64,000 nucleotides of DNA from Euryarchaeota archaeon UBA552 (GTDB lineage Archaea; Thermoplasmatota; Poseidoniia; Poseidoniales; Thalassarchaeaceae), in assembly GCA_002499585.1 (NCBI GenBank), contig DAMH01000002.1:30344-94343 (forward strand), given 5' to 3'. Numbering within the stretch: the stretch's first letter is position 1; the number at the start of each line of letters is the position of its first letter. The position numbers and the translations under genes are program-made. This document shows positions 44,075 through 53,031 of this stretch, one piece after another. The notes beneath the pieces are model-generated. The model saw only the letters and a list, made by a program, of their open reading frames with translations. It did no database searches and was not told the DNA's origin.

Positions 44075-44647
44075 TCAACTGACCTTAGAGAATTGGATAA
44101 GCCTGTCTATTGAGATGTGATCTGCCGTATCTTTGCAGTAATGGGCCTCCACGACCTTCCCGGATTCATCTATCAGCACGTCTACTGGAATAGTGGACAT
44201 TTTAGAGATTGACATCGTCCTCGGAAAATATCCTTTCAGAGTAGCGCTTAGGAAAGTGAGGGGAGATCTTATTGCACCCCACATAAACCTTGCAAAGGAC
44301 TTCTCTACGCTGTATTTTCTAAACAGTGAGTAATCATCGTTAGCGACTATGGCAAAAGGAATCGAACGCCCGGACATCCTCTTTCGTAGGTCTTGGATAT
44401 CAGCATCAAATAGTCCCACCATGATTGTACCATCGTCAAATTCATCCCATCTTTTGATAATTCGGTCAATTCTGATGTTGCAGAAAGGGCAACTAGAGAA
44501 TCTGAAAAATGTAAGGATTACCTTATTCCCTTTGGTCTTGGACATGTCAAAAATTTGACCATCTATAGATGGTAGCGAAAATTCAGGTGCATCATCACCT
44601 ATTCCAATCCTAGACACATGATATTGCACAGCCCTGTCCGTTATCAA
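44075..44647 (-). CDS. AhpC/TSA-family peroxiredoxin-like protein
   Basis: A 190-residue thioredoxin-fold protein. The active site is RFSSCPFCN with Cys53 and Cys56; APEFSLPSIDGQIF near 20-33 is the common AhpC/TSA lead-in, and STIPVDVLIDESGKVV near 148-163 holds the cis-Pro strand. The order of the Cys pair fits a reductase or bacterioferritin-comigratory-like peroxidase. It is divergent from the cold-shock gene. Confidence 0.82.
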   Translation of the reverse strand: MITDRAVQYHVSRIGIGDDAPEFSLPSIDGQIFDMSKTKGNKVILTFFRFSSCPFCNIRIDRIIKRWDEFDDGTIMVGLFDADIQDLRKRMSGRSIPFAIVANDDYSLFRKYSVEKSFARFMWGAIRSPLTFLSATLKGYFPRTMSISKMSTIPVDVLIDESGKVVEAHYCKDTADHISIDRLIQFSKVS

Positions 44648-44710
44648 ATCTCACTCTGAACGTATCATGTCATCCTCAAGATGAATAACCAGTTCAACCT
44701 CCAACGTACC

Positions 44711-44902
44711 ATGGAACAAGGAACTGTGAAGTGGTTCAATCAAAAGAAAGGATATGGATTCATCGAAAGGGAAGGGGCTGACGACCTATTCGTCCACATT
44801 TCCGAGGTCGAAGGAACGATCCGAGACGGGGACTCTGTTGAGTTCGAAGTTGCAGAGGGCCCAAAAGGACTCAATGCAGTAAAAGTCAGCAAAACTGAAT
44901 AG
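44711..44902 (+). CDS. Cold-shock domain protein
   Basis: A 63-residue OB-fold RNA chaperone. It carries GTVKWFNQKKGYGFIER with RNP-1 (KGYGFIE) and DLFVHIS as RNP-2. The ATG at 44711 is the usual family start; an in-frame ATG at 44681 would add ten residues. CSPs are typical of bacteria; archaea of mesophilic groups also carry them. It is convergent with the MBL gene, only 7 bases away. Confidence 0.92.
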   Translation: MEQGTVKWFNQKKGYGFIEREGADDLFVHISEVEGTIRDGDSVEFEVAEGPKGLNAVKVSKTE

Positions 44903-44909
44903 TCAATGA

Positions 44910-45605
44910 CTATACAGATTTCAAGGCATAGTTGTGCTCTAGGGCATCACCAACACTCACCCAATCCGGGGTGCTTCCATCTATCCATTCATATCGATGA
45001 CCGGGTATCATTCTCCAATCATTAGGGAGTCGCTTCAATATCTCTTTCCCCCTCCCGATGCTTCTTACCTGCGAGGATGGATCCGAACCCGGTAGGTCAA
45101 CCCTACCCATGCCGTTTGTGAAAAGCAGATCACCTGCGTGGAAGACCTCATGACCGTGCAGTGTGACGTGACCCGGAGCGTGACCAGGGGTATGAGTCAC
45201 AGTGAGGTGAATATTACCAACCGACCATTCGACACTTAATAGAGGCGGTTGGGACCAAGTTCTGTTGAAGTCTACTTTTCCAAAAACTGGGAATTCAAGA
45301 AGTTGGGGCACTCGCGCATCCTCATGCCCCCAGACCTCCAGATCGGGGATGAGGCTGACCATCTGAGAATAGCCAGCTGTGTGATCTCTGTGGGTGTGTG
45401 TGTAAAGGATGTGGGTCGGCCTTAACCCCTGTCGCTCTAGCTCACCACACCATGCAAACGCATCAAAAGGATCGATAATTGCAACTAAATCATTGGATCT
45501 ATCGATAAATGCCGTATTCATGTTCAAGTACGGACCCATCATGGTAACCCAGACCTCAACATCGCCTTCCACAATTCGTTTGTCGAACTCCCCATCACCT
45601 AACAT
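44910..45605 (-). CDS. Metallo-beta-lactamase-fold hydrolase (glyoxalase II-like)
   Basis: About 231 residues. The metal-binding THTHRDHTAGY (HxHxDH) near 75-85, TPGHAPGH near 155-162, HAGDLLF near 171-177 and PGHRYEW near 216-222 give the full set of MBL ligands. Hydroxyacylglutathione hydrolase-like or another thioester hydrolase. The ATG at 45605 (MLGDGEFDK) is chosen; the longer frame to 45863 runs antisense into leucyl-tRNA synthetase. Confidence 0.88.
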   Translation of the reverse strand: MLGDGEFDKRIVEGDVEVWVTMMGPYLNMNTAFIDRSNDLVAIIDPFDAFAWCGELERQGLRPTHILYTHTHRDHTAGYSQMVSLIPDLEVWGHEDARVPQLLEFPVFGKVDFNRTWSQPPLLSVEWSVGNIHLTVTHTPGHAPGHVTLHGHEVFHAGDLLFTNGMGRVDLPGSDPSSQVRSIGRGKEILKRLPNDWRMIPGHRYEWIDGSTPDWVSVGDALEHNYALKSV

Positions 45606-45671
45606 GATGCGTCCGTACCTACGGCACCTCAAAGAGGTGACCTGTGATCCGCAGGGTAAGGGAGGCGTGTA

Positions 45672-48527
45672 ATGGGGTACGATCACACTGAGATCGAGCT
45701 TCGCTGGCAAGAGGAGTGGCAGGCAAGCGGAGTTTTTTCCGCTGACATCGATATGACACGGCCAAAGTTCTACTGTTTGGAGATGTTTCCCTATCCTTCC
45801 GGTCACATGCACATGGGTCACGTCCGGAACTACTCGATAGGGGACGCTATGGCGAGATATCACAGAATGATGGGCAAGAATGTACTATATCCGATGGGTT
45901 ACGACTCCTTCGGAATGCCGGCAGAGAACGCGGCAAAAAAAGAGAAAGGACACCCTGCAAAAGTTACAGATCGGAATATATCCAGCATAAAAAACGATCA
46001 GAAGAGGATGGGATATTCATACGATTGGAGGCGACAAATTGCGACATCTAATGTCGAGTATTATGAATGGAACCAGTCTATGTTCCTTGATCTCTATGAA
46101 AAGGGGTTGGTTGAGAGGAGATCAGCCCCAGTAAATTGGTGTGTGGAATGCGACACGGTACTTGCAAATGAGCAAGTCAAGAACAATCGTTGCTGGCGAT
46201 GCGGACTTGAAGTTATCCAACGAGATATGTCTCAGTGGTTCCTTCTTATGACAAAATACTCTGACGAGTTACTTGACTCACTCGAGGAGATAGTCTTCCC
46301 AGAGAATGTTAAGGCCATGCAGCGAAATTGGATAGGTCGATCGAAAGGTGCTGAAATAATATTCAACATTGTAAATAGTAAAGGAAAAATATCCTGTTTC
46401 ACCACTCGCCCAGATACGATTTTTGGTGTTACTTTCATCACCCTCTCTCCAGAACATGAATTATGCCCCGAGTTGTGTGAGGGGACGGAATGGGAAGAGG
46501 GGTGGAGAAACCTAAGGGATGAGTGCGCCAGACTCTCCGAATTTGAGAGAATAAACCTCCTGAAGGAGAAAAAAGGAGTATTCCTTGGAAGTTATGCAAT
46601 AAATCCACTTAGTGGGGAGGAAATCCCTGTCTATGCGGGAAACTTCGTAGTGGCAGGTTACGGCACGGGAGCTGTCATGGGGGTCCCAGGCCATGACCAA
46701 AGAGACTTTGACTTCGCAAAAAAGTACGGTTTGAAGATTCGCTCGGTTATATCCGACGAGAATGAAAAACGACCTCAAAGAGACATGATGTCAGCTTTCT
46801 CGGGATACGGCCCAATGAAGAATTCTGCACGACCTGGCTTGGATGGATTATCCGGAGATGACGCGAAGTCTGCTGTGATAAGAATACTCGAAGAAGAAGC
46901 CTCAGGTATCGGAACCACTCAATATCGACTGAGAGATTGGCTCCTGAGTAGACAGAGATTCTGGGGCACTCCAATACCCATGATACACTGTGATACCTGT
47001 GGTGTAGTGCCAGTGCCAAAGGAAGACCTTCCGGTGACACTGCCAATGGATGTGACATTTTCTGAGGAAGATGGCGGAAATCCGCTGGCCTCACATGATC
47101 ATTTCAAACACGTCGCGTGTCCTGTCTGTGAAAATCCAGCCACACGCGAGACCGACACAATGGACACCTTCTATGATTCCTCTTGGTACTTTATGAGATT
47201 CTGTGACGCAGGGAATACACAAGAACCGTTTTCCAAAGAAGCTGTAGATTATTGGATGAGAGGAGGGGTTGATCTCTACATAGGGGGAATTGAACATGCT
47301 GTCATGCATTTGCTATACGCACGCTTCTTCACCAAGGCAACCAGGGACATGGGGATGAACATCATCGGCGAGCCATTCGGAAGGTTGGTTTGTCAGGGCA
47401 TGCTAAACGCACCAGCTCCGTACTGCGCTGATTGCAATGCGGAGTATCATGTCGATTATGAGGGCGATAAGTGCCCTATTTGCAGTGCAGCCCTCAGTAC
47501 CCGCTCGGCAAAGATGAGTAAATCACTTGGGAACACAGTAAGCCCGGGAGATATGGTAGAGAAGTATGGCGCAGACACTGTTCGTTTGTTCATACTTTTT
47601 GGCGCGAACCCTGAGGCTGGTATGGAATGGTCAGACAATGCGATAGAATCCAACCATCGTCATTTGATTTCAGTTATCGAGGCATTCAAGCACTCCAAAA
47701 CGTTTGACAACAAGTCGAAGGACATCGACAGATGGTTGATTGCCAAGAGTAAAAGGAACTTATACCGATGGAAAGTATGCATGGAAGAAGTCAGTCTGAG
47801 AGAAGGTGTCACGATCAGTCACTACGAGATGTTATCTGATTGGCAATGGTATCTCAGGAGAGGAGGCGCCGACAAACAGACTTCCAACAGATTCATGTCA
47901 ATTTGGGCACATATGATAGCCCCAGCGACACCACACATTGCCGAGGAACTTTGGAGGGATCTCGGCGGTGAGAATATGATTGCAGGCAGCATTTTGGAAG
48001 TTGAGGAAATTTCACAAAATGATGAGGAGGAAATAGCAATGGAGAAATACCTGAGATCAGTTATCGACACATCTCGCAACTTAATGTCACTGGCCGCAAA
48101 GCATACGGACAAACCACTAAGCAGGTTAGTAATACAAACCTCGTCATCTTGGGCGCAGAAGTTGGCAAATGATGCGATTTCATTGGCTGATGGTGGATTT
48201 GATTTCCAAAAATCTGGGATAAATTACCTGAAAGAACATTCTGCATTCATTTCTTCCAATGACAAAGGACTTGTCATGCAGACTTGGGCGTCCTTAACGA
48301 TGGGTAACAAGAAAAGGCGGGGGAAGATACAGACATGGACCGAGGAGGACAAATTCTTAATTTCAGTCGACGGTCTTGAGGCAGATATACTCAGGGACAA
48401 TTCGGCTTTCATATCCGATGCCTTGGGAATAGAGAAGGTTGAGGTTTATGAGGCGGGGACTGGTGTTGATGTCGGTGGTAAGGCCAAGTTTGCAATTCCG
48501 CTTGAGCCGGGAATAGCCTTTGTCTGA
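45672..48527 (+). CDS. leuS: Leucyl-tRNA synthetase, bacterial type
   Basis: A 951-residue class I synthetase. HMGH at 47-50 (FPYPSGHMHMGH) and KMSKS at 614-618 are the ATP motifs; a zinc-type CVECDTVLANEQVKNNRCWRCG is near 157-178, and a second Cys-rich knob (CADCNAEYHVDYEGDKCPIC) precedes KMSKS. The editing CP1 domain follows at about 220-430, with TTRPDTIFGVTF. Order and motif spelling (YPSG, WIGRSKGAEI) match bacterial LeuRS and not the archaeal/eukaryal kind. A ribosome binding site (GGAGG) precedes the ATG. Confidence 0.96.
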   Translation: MGYDHTEIELRWQEEWQASGVFSADIDMTRPKFYCLEMFPYPSGHMHMGHVRNYSIGDAMARYHRMMGKNVLYPMGYDSFGMPAENAAKKEKGHPAKVTDRNISSIKNDQKRMGYSYDWRRQIATSNVEYYEWNQSMFLDLYEKGLVERRSAPVNWCVECDTVLANEQVKNNRCWRCGLEVIQRDMSQWFLLMTKYSDELLDSLEEIVFPENVKAMQRNWIGRSKGAEIIFNIVNSKGKISCFTTRPDTIFGVTFITLSPEHELCPELCEGTEWEEGWRNLRDECARLSEFERINLLKEKKGVFLGSYAINPLSGEEIPVYAGNFVVAGYGTGAVMGVPGHDQRDFDFAKKYGLKIRSVISDENEKRPQRDMMSAFSGYGPMKNSARPGLDGLSGDDAKSAVIRILEEEASGIGTTQYRLRDWLLSRQRFWGTPIPMIHCDTCGVVPVPKEDLPVTLPMDVTFSEEDGGNPLASHDHFKHVACPVCENPATRETDTMDTFYDSSWYFMRFCDAGNTQEPFSKEAVDYWMRGGVDLYIGGIEHAVMHLLYARFFTKATRDMGMNIIGEPFGRLVCQGMLNAPAPYCADCNAEYHVDYEGDKCPICSAALSTRSAKMSKSLGNTVSPGDMVEKYGADTVRLFILFGANPEAGMEWSDNAIESNHRHLISVIEAFKHSKTFDNKSKDIDRWLIAKSKRNLYRWKVCMEEVSLREGVTISHYEMLSDWQWYLRRGGADKQTSNRFMSIWAHMIAPATPHIAEELWRDLGGENMIAGSILEVEEISQNDEEEIAMEKYLRSVIDTSRNLMSLAAKHTDKPLSRLVIQTSSSWAQKLANDAISLADGGFDFQKSGINYLKEHSAFISSNDKGLVMQTWASLTMGNKKRRGKIQTWTEEDKFLISVDGLEADILRDNSAFISDALGIEKVEVYEAGTGVDVGGKAKFAIPLEPGIAFV

Positions 48528-48535
48528 GGTGTAAA

Positions 48536-48871
48536 ATGTCAACGGTAATTTACGATGATTTCTGTGAGTCATGCTCGGCTTGGGCAAAATTCATCGACAA
48601 AAGAAGAGTGAGAGAAATCAATACAGTTGGTCAGGAGACTCAAGAGGGTAAAAAAATCCTGCAAAATAGACCCTCGGAATTCATTGGCGTGGATTCAGTG
48701 TTCCTCATCGATGAAACAGGACAATGGTTCTCAAAGTCGAGTGCAGCGCTTAGAATTGTCACTAGGTTAAGATTTCCATGGCCACTTCTATCAACTGGAC
48801 TGATCGTTCCGAGATTTATCAGAGATTTTGTCTATGACGAATATGCAAAGCGTAGATTTAGGAATTTCTGA
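48536..48871 (+). CDS. DCC-family (DUF393) thiol oxidoreductase-like protein
   Basis: A 111-residue DCC protein: the signature IYDDFCESCSAW near residues 5-16 (Cys-x-x-Cys), then DSVFLIDETGQWFSKSSAALRI and FIRDFVYDEYAKRRFRNF at the C-terminus. Such proteins are thiol-disulfide oxidoreductase-like. The GAGGTG ribosome binding site is 6 bases upstream. It follows leuS by 8 bases and is probably in the same operon. Confidence 0.85.
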   Translation: MSTVIYDDFCESCSAWAKFIDKRRVREINTVGQETQEGKKILQNRPSEFIGVDSVFLIDETGQWFSKSSAALRIVTRLRFPWPLLSTGLIVPRFIRDFVYDEYAKRRFRNF

Positions 48872-48922
48872 TTTCTCATACGATACGTGGGGTTCATGTC
48901 ACAAACCTCCTAGGGTAGACCG

Positions 48923-49966
48923 TTGACATCAGAGGGCAGAGATAGGCCGGCGAAGAAAAAACAGTTTCGGAACGCCTCTAAGAAAGGGGGGAAACCCTCA
49001 CCCGAGGACTCCGAGGCTATCAAAAGGGCGATCGGCAGATTTGAAATGAATCCTCTACCAACTGGTTTACCAGAGTCCATTGATCCCCCTCCTCGAAAAA
49101 TAGAGATTGATTGGCCAATTAAGCTCGTTTCCAAGGCCGTACAAGATAGGGTCAGCGAGATTGTAACGAGAAAGGGGGAATTTGGATACTTGCCGCAAAA
49201 TAGAGTTGACGAGATAGCAAGTCAGATCGTCGATATGGACATTACTTTGGAGCAGGCACTTTCACTTAGAGCCGCACTGAACCAAGAAAAGAGTGTATTT
49301 TCCCATGGAAGGTTGATGAGGCGATCCAACGAACTACGACGAAGATACGAGGGAGGCGACAGTGTCTTGTCTCTATCAAAGCGTTTCGACGCACCGCCTG
49401 TCAATACATTCCGGGCTATTCTGACCGGACGGGGCTGGTCTAAAAATAGAATTAAGGAATCTTTGAAGGCCCCAAAGTCCAAGCTCAAACCCAGAGATTA
49501 CGAGCAATTCCAGTTAGCAGAAGAAGCAGACAGAGTCAGTTCTGTGAATCAAACGGAAACGCAATCCGCAGCTGAGGTATTTGAGGAGATTCTGTGCACA
49601 CATTTCTCCAATCTGGGTGTGCGTTTCAGAAAACAGGGTGATTTGGAGGTTGAGCAGAAGAAAAACGAAGGTCGGGCAATTATAACTCCTGATCTCTTGT
49701 TTTTGGACGATGTCAGGGTAAATGGGGTTCCATGCGCATGGATAGATGCAAAACATTTCTTTGGGGCCGCACTAAATTTTCAAAGAAAGAAGACTCAGAA
49801 ACAGGTCGATAGGTACGTATCCGCTTACGGACAGGGCGCGATAGTATACAGGCACGGTTTTTGCGGGTCACTCAGATTGAGAGGAGCACAGTTGCTAGAT
49901 TCCTCGCCACTCAACCTAACACAATTGGATCTATTCCACGAGAACAATAGGGTGTCAGAATTATGA
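48923..49966 (+). CDS. CDIN1-like (C15orf41-type) putative nuclease
   Basis: A 347-residue protein starting at TTG. An HTH-like middle region (RRRYEGGDSVLSLSKRFDAPPVNTFRAIL) precedes a PD-(D/E)xK-type C-terminal domain with TPDLLFLDDVRVNGVPCAWIDAKHFFGAALNF near 250-285, VDRYVSAYGQGAIVYRHGF near 290-308. The TPD motif and the W-I-D-x-K plus YGxGxxVYxxGF pattern are those of CDIN1, the human anaemia protein, and its archaeal relatives. Function in archaea is unknown. The 3' end overlaps the pantoate kinase 3' end by 6 bases. Confidence 0.8.
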   Translation: MTSEGRDRPAKKKQFRNASKKGGKPSPEDSEAIKRAIGRFEMNPLPTGLPESIDPPPRKIEIDWPIKLVSKAVQDRVSEIVTRKGEFGYLPQNRVDEIASQIVDMDITLEQALSLRAALNQEKSVFSHGRLMRRSNELRRRYEGGDSVLSLSKRFDAPPVNTFRAILTGRGWSKNRIKESLKAPKSKLKPRDYEQFQLAEEADRVSSVNQTETQSAAEVFEEILCTHFSNLGVRFRKQGDLEVEQKKNEGRAIITPDLLFLDDVRVNGVPCAWIDAKHFFGAALNFQRKKTQKQVDRYVSAYGQGAIVYRHGFCGSLRLRGAQLLDSSPLNLTQLDLFHENNRVSEL

Positions 49967-50941
49967 GATGGGTGCTATCCTTACGAGTTTTTTTTCCAGA
50001 TCAGCAAGCAGTATTGACTCCTCAATAAGTCGGAAATTAACGGGGACTTCCAATAACTTCTGAGTGACTATGGCACTGTTACCCAATAGGCAAAGTGAGG
50101 CAACCGCTTCTTGCTCCGAGCGCGTGATTGCGGATTCCACCAAATTCAACATATCACGGCGGCCACTGTCGTCGATTAAACCACAGTCTTCGACAAAATT
50201 CCTCGCAGAAGACAAGAGTGCCGGCCAAGATGCAGGACCCCAATCATCGGTCAGAGACCTTATTGCATCATTTCCAGCGCTGGTTATTTTGATTTTCCAC
50301 TCCATATCATCGATGTAACTTCTGGTATGATGACCTCTCTCTTTTGGCCAGATAAGAAGAATTTCCATGGGGTGAAACCATCCTTTTGATGATCCTGGCC
50401 CCCTCTCAAGATTGTTCCCATGATATGGGGCTCCGGGAGAGGTTCTGATCTCAATACCTCCTGCAGAGATACCACAGACATCCCCGAGACCAGATGACGT
50501 TCTTCTTTCCGAGTTATGTGCATGCAGCAGAGATCTTCTAAGGGACTTCTCATATTCAACTCCAATTGATCGTTGTACGGCCCTCGATGTAGCAATTGCA
50601 AGCGCGGCAGACATGCCGAAGCCTTGTGACGTCGGAAGACCGTTATTCACTGCGATGGTCCAAAACCTGTCTTTGATTTCAGGTAGATCGTCTGAGATGA
50701 CTTCCATCACCTCCTTGACAAGCCTTTCAGAGCCTTCAAAACCGTTGAACCTGATGTCTGTTCCCCACTCCCCCAAAACACCTTTCACAGACACTCTACA
50801 ACCATCACTCAGACAGATTCCAGCCCCCCTGCTACCCTGCATGTGCGGGTGCTCAGAGGCATCCTCGACTGTGAAGACCAGTGTCACGTGTCCCCCACAT
50901 GAGGCGTGACCGATCGCAGGTATCTGCATCGTTCTACTCAT
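49961..50941 (-). CDS. Pantoate kinase (archaeal, GHMP family)
   Basis: A 326-residue kinase of the GHMP superfamily phosphorylating pantoate in archaeal CoA synthesis. Marks are GHASCGGHVTLVFTVED near 11-27, QGSRGAGICLSDG, GLPTSQGFGMSAALAIA near 101-117 (the ATP loop) and SSGLGDVCGISAGGIEIRTSPGAP near 148-171. It works with phosphopantothenate synthetase, encoded at 25.5 kb. It is the last gene of the ribosomal cluster, 31 bases after rpoD. Confidence 0.9.
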   Translation of the reverse strand: MSRTMQIPAIGHASCGGHVTLVFTVEDASEHPHMQGSRGAGICLSDGCRVSVKGVLGEWGTDIRFNGFEGSERLVKEVMEVISDDLPEIKDRFWTIAVNNGLPTSQGFGMSAALAIATSRAVQRSIGVEYEKSLRRSLLHAHNSERRTSSGLGDVCGISAGGIEIRTSPGAPYHGNNLERGPGSSKGWFHPMEILLIWPKERGHHTRSYIDDMEWKIKITSAGNDAIRSLTDDWGPASWPALLSSARNFVEDCGLIDDSGRRDMLNLVESAITRSEQEAVASLCLLGNSAIVTQKLLEVPVNFRLIEESILLADLEKKLVRIAPIS

Positions 50942-50972
50942 CGGGAACTAGTCCTTGAAACCAACTGGCCAT

Positions 50973-51962
50973 TCATGCAAGTACATGTTCAATGTCATCC
51001 TTGATGGCATTAAAGCGCTGTGATAGCTTGGTGAATGAAGCGTTTAATGCCTCTATCGGGGTCATTGAACCGTCAGTTTCGAAACTGAGGATAAACTCGC
51101 CGTCCACATCTTCAAGTTTTATTGCATCGTCAAAACTTTCAGACATTCCTGTTCCTGCGCCTACGTTGTGCAGGTCTTTCTTGAGATCCATTATTTTCGA
51201 GATGTCTTTCAGTTGACCAGATTTGAAATCCTTCTTGGACACCCTCAGACCTAGGTCAAAAAGTAATTTTGCTTTCTTCTCGTTTGCTATAGTTGCGATT
51301 TGCCTGGGAAAGAAGGAAACCCCTGCCACGGGAGACCACTTTGCATGATGAACACCGTAACCCATTCGAGCTGTGGCCCATAGTTCAAGCATCTGTCCTT
51401 CAAATAACCTGGTTATGGGTATGTCTCTGTATGCTTCAGGGACATTTCCAGAATCATCTCCTAGGAAAGTCAGGTCCCTTGCCGTTATGTCTCTGCCTTC
51501 TTTGGACCCAAATGCCCTCAATGTGTAGATCATGTTGCATGTGGGACAGCCCCTGTCTTCCTCCACAAGATCCTTGCAATCAGGACAGTCTTCTTCGAAA
51601 GAGTAAGCCTCCGGATTGGTGGGGATTGGAATCATCGCCATTCTCTGAGCGATCATCTCGTCTGGGATGGCACTGTTAGTTTCCCAAACAATGTAGTCAT
51701 CACCCTCTTTTTCAAATGCAACCCCACACTTTGAGCATCCAGTCCCTCCTGCCGATCGACGTGCAACACCAGCAGGGTTGAGATGCTCACACTTTGAGCA
51801 CTGATCATAAGTTCCCATTTGGAATCTCACGCTGTCAATGGCCATCTTGGGTATGTGCCCCATTAGATTCCTCCTGACTGCGTTCAATAATGCTCGATCT
51901 GAGTCCTTGAAAAGGACCGTTACCATGTCACCTTCTTCTGAAACGATTTCTATTGATACCAC
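50973..51962 (-). CDS. rpoD: RNA polymerase subunit D (Rpo3) with inserted zinc ribbon
   Basis: A 329-residue alpha-like subunit of archaeal RNA polymerase that dimerises with RpoL. Conserved parts are RALLNAVRRNLMGHIPKMAID near 23-43, IPDEMIAQRMAMIPIP and the CPDC...CPTC quartet at 126, 129, 139, 142. An extra zinc-ribbon quartet (Cys 55, 58, 76, 79: QCSKC...GCSKCGV) is inserted between the first helix-strand and the DEM segment. The start is GTG. Linked to uS11, uS4, uS13 upstream. Confidence 0.93.
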   Translation of the reverse strand: MVSIEIVSEEGDMVTVLFKDSDRALLNAVRRNLMGHIPKMAIDSVRFQMGTYDQCSKCEHLNPAGVARRSAGGTGCSKCGVAFEKEGDDYIVWETNSAIPDEMIAQRMAMIPIPTNPEAYSFEEDCPDCKDLVEEDRGCPTCNMIYTLRAFGSKEGRDITARDLTFLGDDSGNVPEAYRDIPITRLFEGQMLELWATARMGYGVHHAKWSPVAGVSFFPRQIATIANEKKAKLLFDLGLRVSKKDFKSGQLKDISKIMDLKKDLHNVGAGTGMSESFDDAIKLEDVDGEFILSFETDGSMTPIEALNASFTKLSQRFNAIKDDIEHVLA

Positions 51963-51971
51963 TCACTCACC

Positions 51972-52355
51972 TCATACTCTCCGGCCACGTCGGCCTCCCT
52001 TCTTCTTTGTCCCATCCGTAGGGATTGGAGTGACATCCTCAATTCTTGATACCTGAATGCCAGCACGAGTCAAGGCTCGGATTGCGGCAGTAGCACCCGG
52101 AGCATTTGGCGATCGGTTCCCACCAGCACCTCTGTATTTCACTATGACCTGGTCAAATTCTTTTTCAAACAGAAGCTCAGCCATCCTCTCTGCGGACCTC
52201 ATTGCTGCGAACTGGCTACTTTTGTCACTTCCCTTCTTGGTTATCATTCCGCCTGAGACCTTACCGATCGTCTCTGCACCCGTGAGATCTGTCGCGGTCA
52301 TCAGCACGTTGTTGTAGGTGGTGAATATGTGCAAAACAGCCTTCCTACCCATCAC
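51972..52355 (-). CDS. rps11: 30S ribosomal protein uS11
   Basis: A 127-residue protein matching uS11: LHIFTTYNNVLMTATDLTGAET, SSQFAAMRSAERMAE, KYRGAGGNRSPNAPGATAAIRAL and the Arg-rich end KKKGGRRGRRV. Its start (MM; 52355 or 52352) overlaps the uS4 stop by up to 4 bases, showing translational coupling. Part of the archaeal uS13-uS4-uS11-rpoD operon. Confidence 0.97.
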   Translation of the reverse strand: MMGRKAVLHIFTTYNNVLMTATDLTGAETIGKVSGGMITKKGSDKSSQFAAMRSAERMAELLFEKEFDQVIVKYRGAGGNRSPNAPGATAAIRALTRAGIQVSRIEDVTPIPTDGTKKKGGRRGRRV

Positions 52356-53020
52356 GCTCCCTCCTCAGGTATCGTGTCTTCTATGGTAGGAGCCGACTCT
52401 GCATCTGCCTTGACTTGCTCTACGAAATCATCCTCGGGATCTTTTTGGGTATCGTCCTCTGGTGTTCCGCCCGGCATTCTACGCTCTTCCATTTCTCTCC
52501 TGAAGGCGTGATCAGGGTCAATGTATGGAGATCCGGGAGAGTATCCCAATTCCTCCTCTTCCGATCTTAGTATCTTATAACCAGGAACAGTCATCCTTTG
52601 GTCACCGATGGATATGTGGCCGTGAACTATCAACGACCTTGCTGATCGCATGGAGGGGGCCAGTCCCTTGAAGTAGACAACAGATTGTAATCTTCTCGAG
52701 AGCATTTGCTCGACAGTAATGGATAGAACATCGTCGAGATTCGAATCTTCGTGTAGCAGGCCCTTGTTGTGGAGAGAGACGAGAAGATCCTGCTTCTCGC
52801 GGGCAAAATGACCCTCCGTGGAGTCCACTCTACCAATTAGCTTCATTGCTTGATTTCTGTGCCTTCGTAGAGCAGATTTCTCCCTCCAAATCTCTTTCAT
52901 TCCGCCGACCTTTTTGAGACCAAATTGCTCTTTCAGCCTGTGCTCTTCCTCTATCCTCGCTTCCTTCCAGGGATGCGTGGGCCTATCTGTTTTTGGACGT
53001 GCAAATTTTGGATGCCCCAT
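52352..53020 (-). CDS. rps4: 30S ribosomal protein uS4, with acidic C-terminal extension
   Basis: A 222-residue archaeal uS4: the N-terminus KFARPKTDRPTHPW, KSALRRHRNQAMKLIGR, and the S4 domain LSRRLQSVVYFKGLAPSMRSARSLIVHGHISIGDQRM near 109-145. The C-terminal 45 residues are acidic and Gly/Glu-rich (GGTPEDDTQKDPEDDF and more), an extension longer than the common core; low-complexity and probably disordered. Confidence 0.96.
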   Translation of the reverse strand: MGHPKFARPKTDRPTHPWKEARIEEEHRLKEQFGLKKVGGMKEIWREKSALRRHRNQAMKLIGRVDSTEGHFAREKQDLLVSLHNKGLLHEDSNLDDVLSITVEQMLSRRLQSVVYFKGLAPSMRSARSLIVHGHISIGDQRMTVPGYKILRSEEEELGYSPGSPYIDPDHAFRREMEERRMPGGTPEDDTQKDPEDDFVEQVKADAESAPTIEDTIPEEGA

Positions 53021-53031
53021 TTCCGATCACC

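Noticed and set aside
45606..45863. Longer N-terminus of the MBL-fold gene
   Set aside because: It lies antisense to the 5' end of leuS, and the family begins close to ATG 45605.
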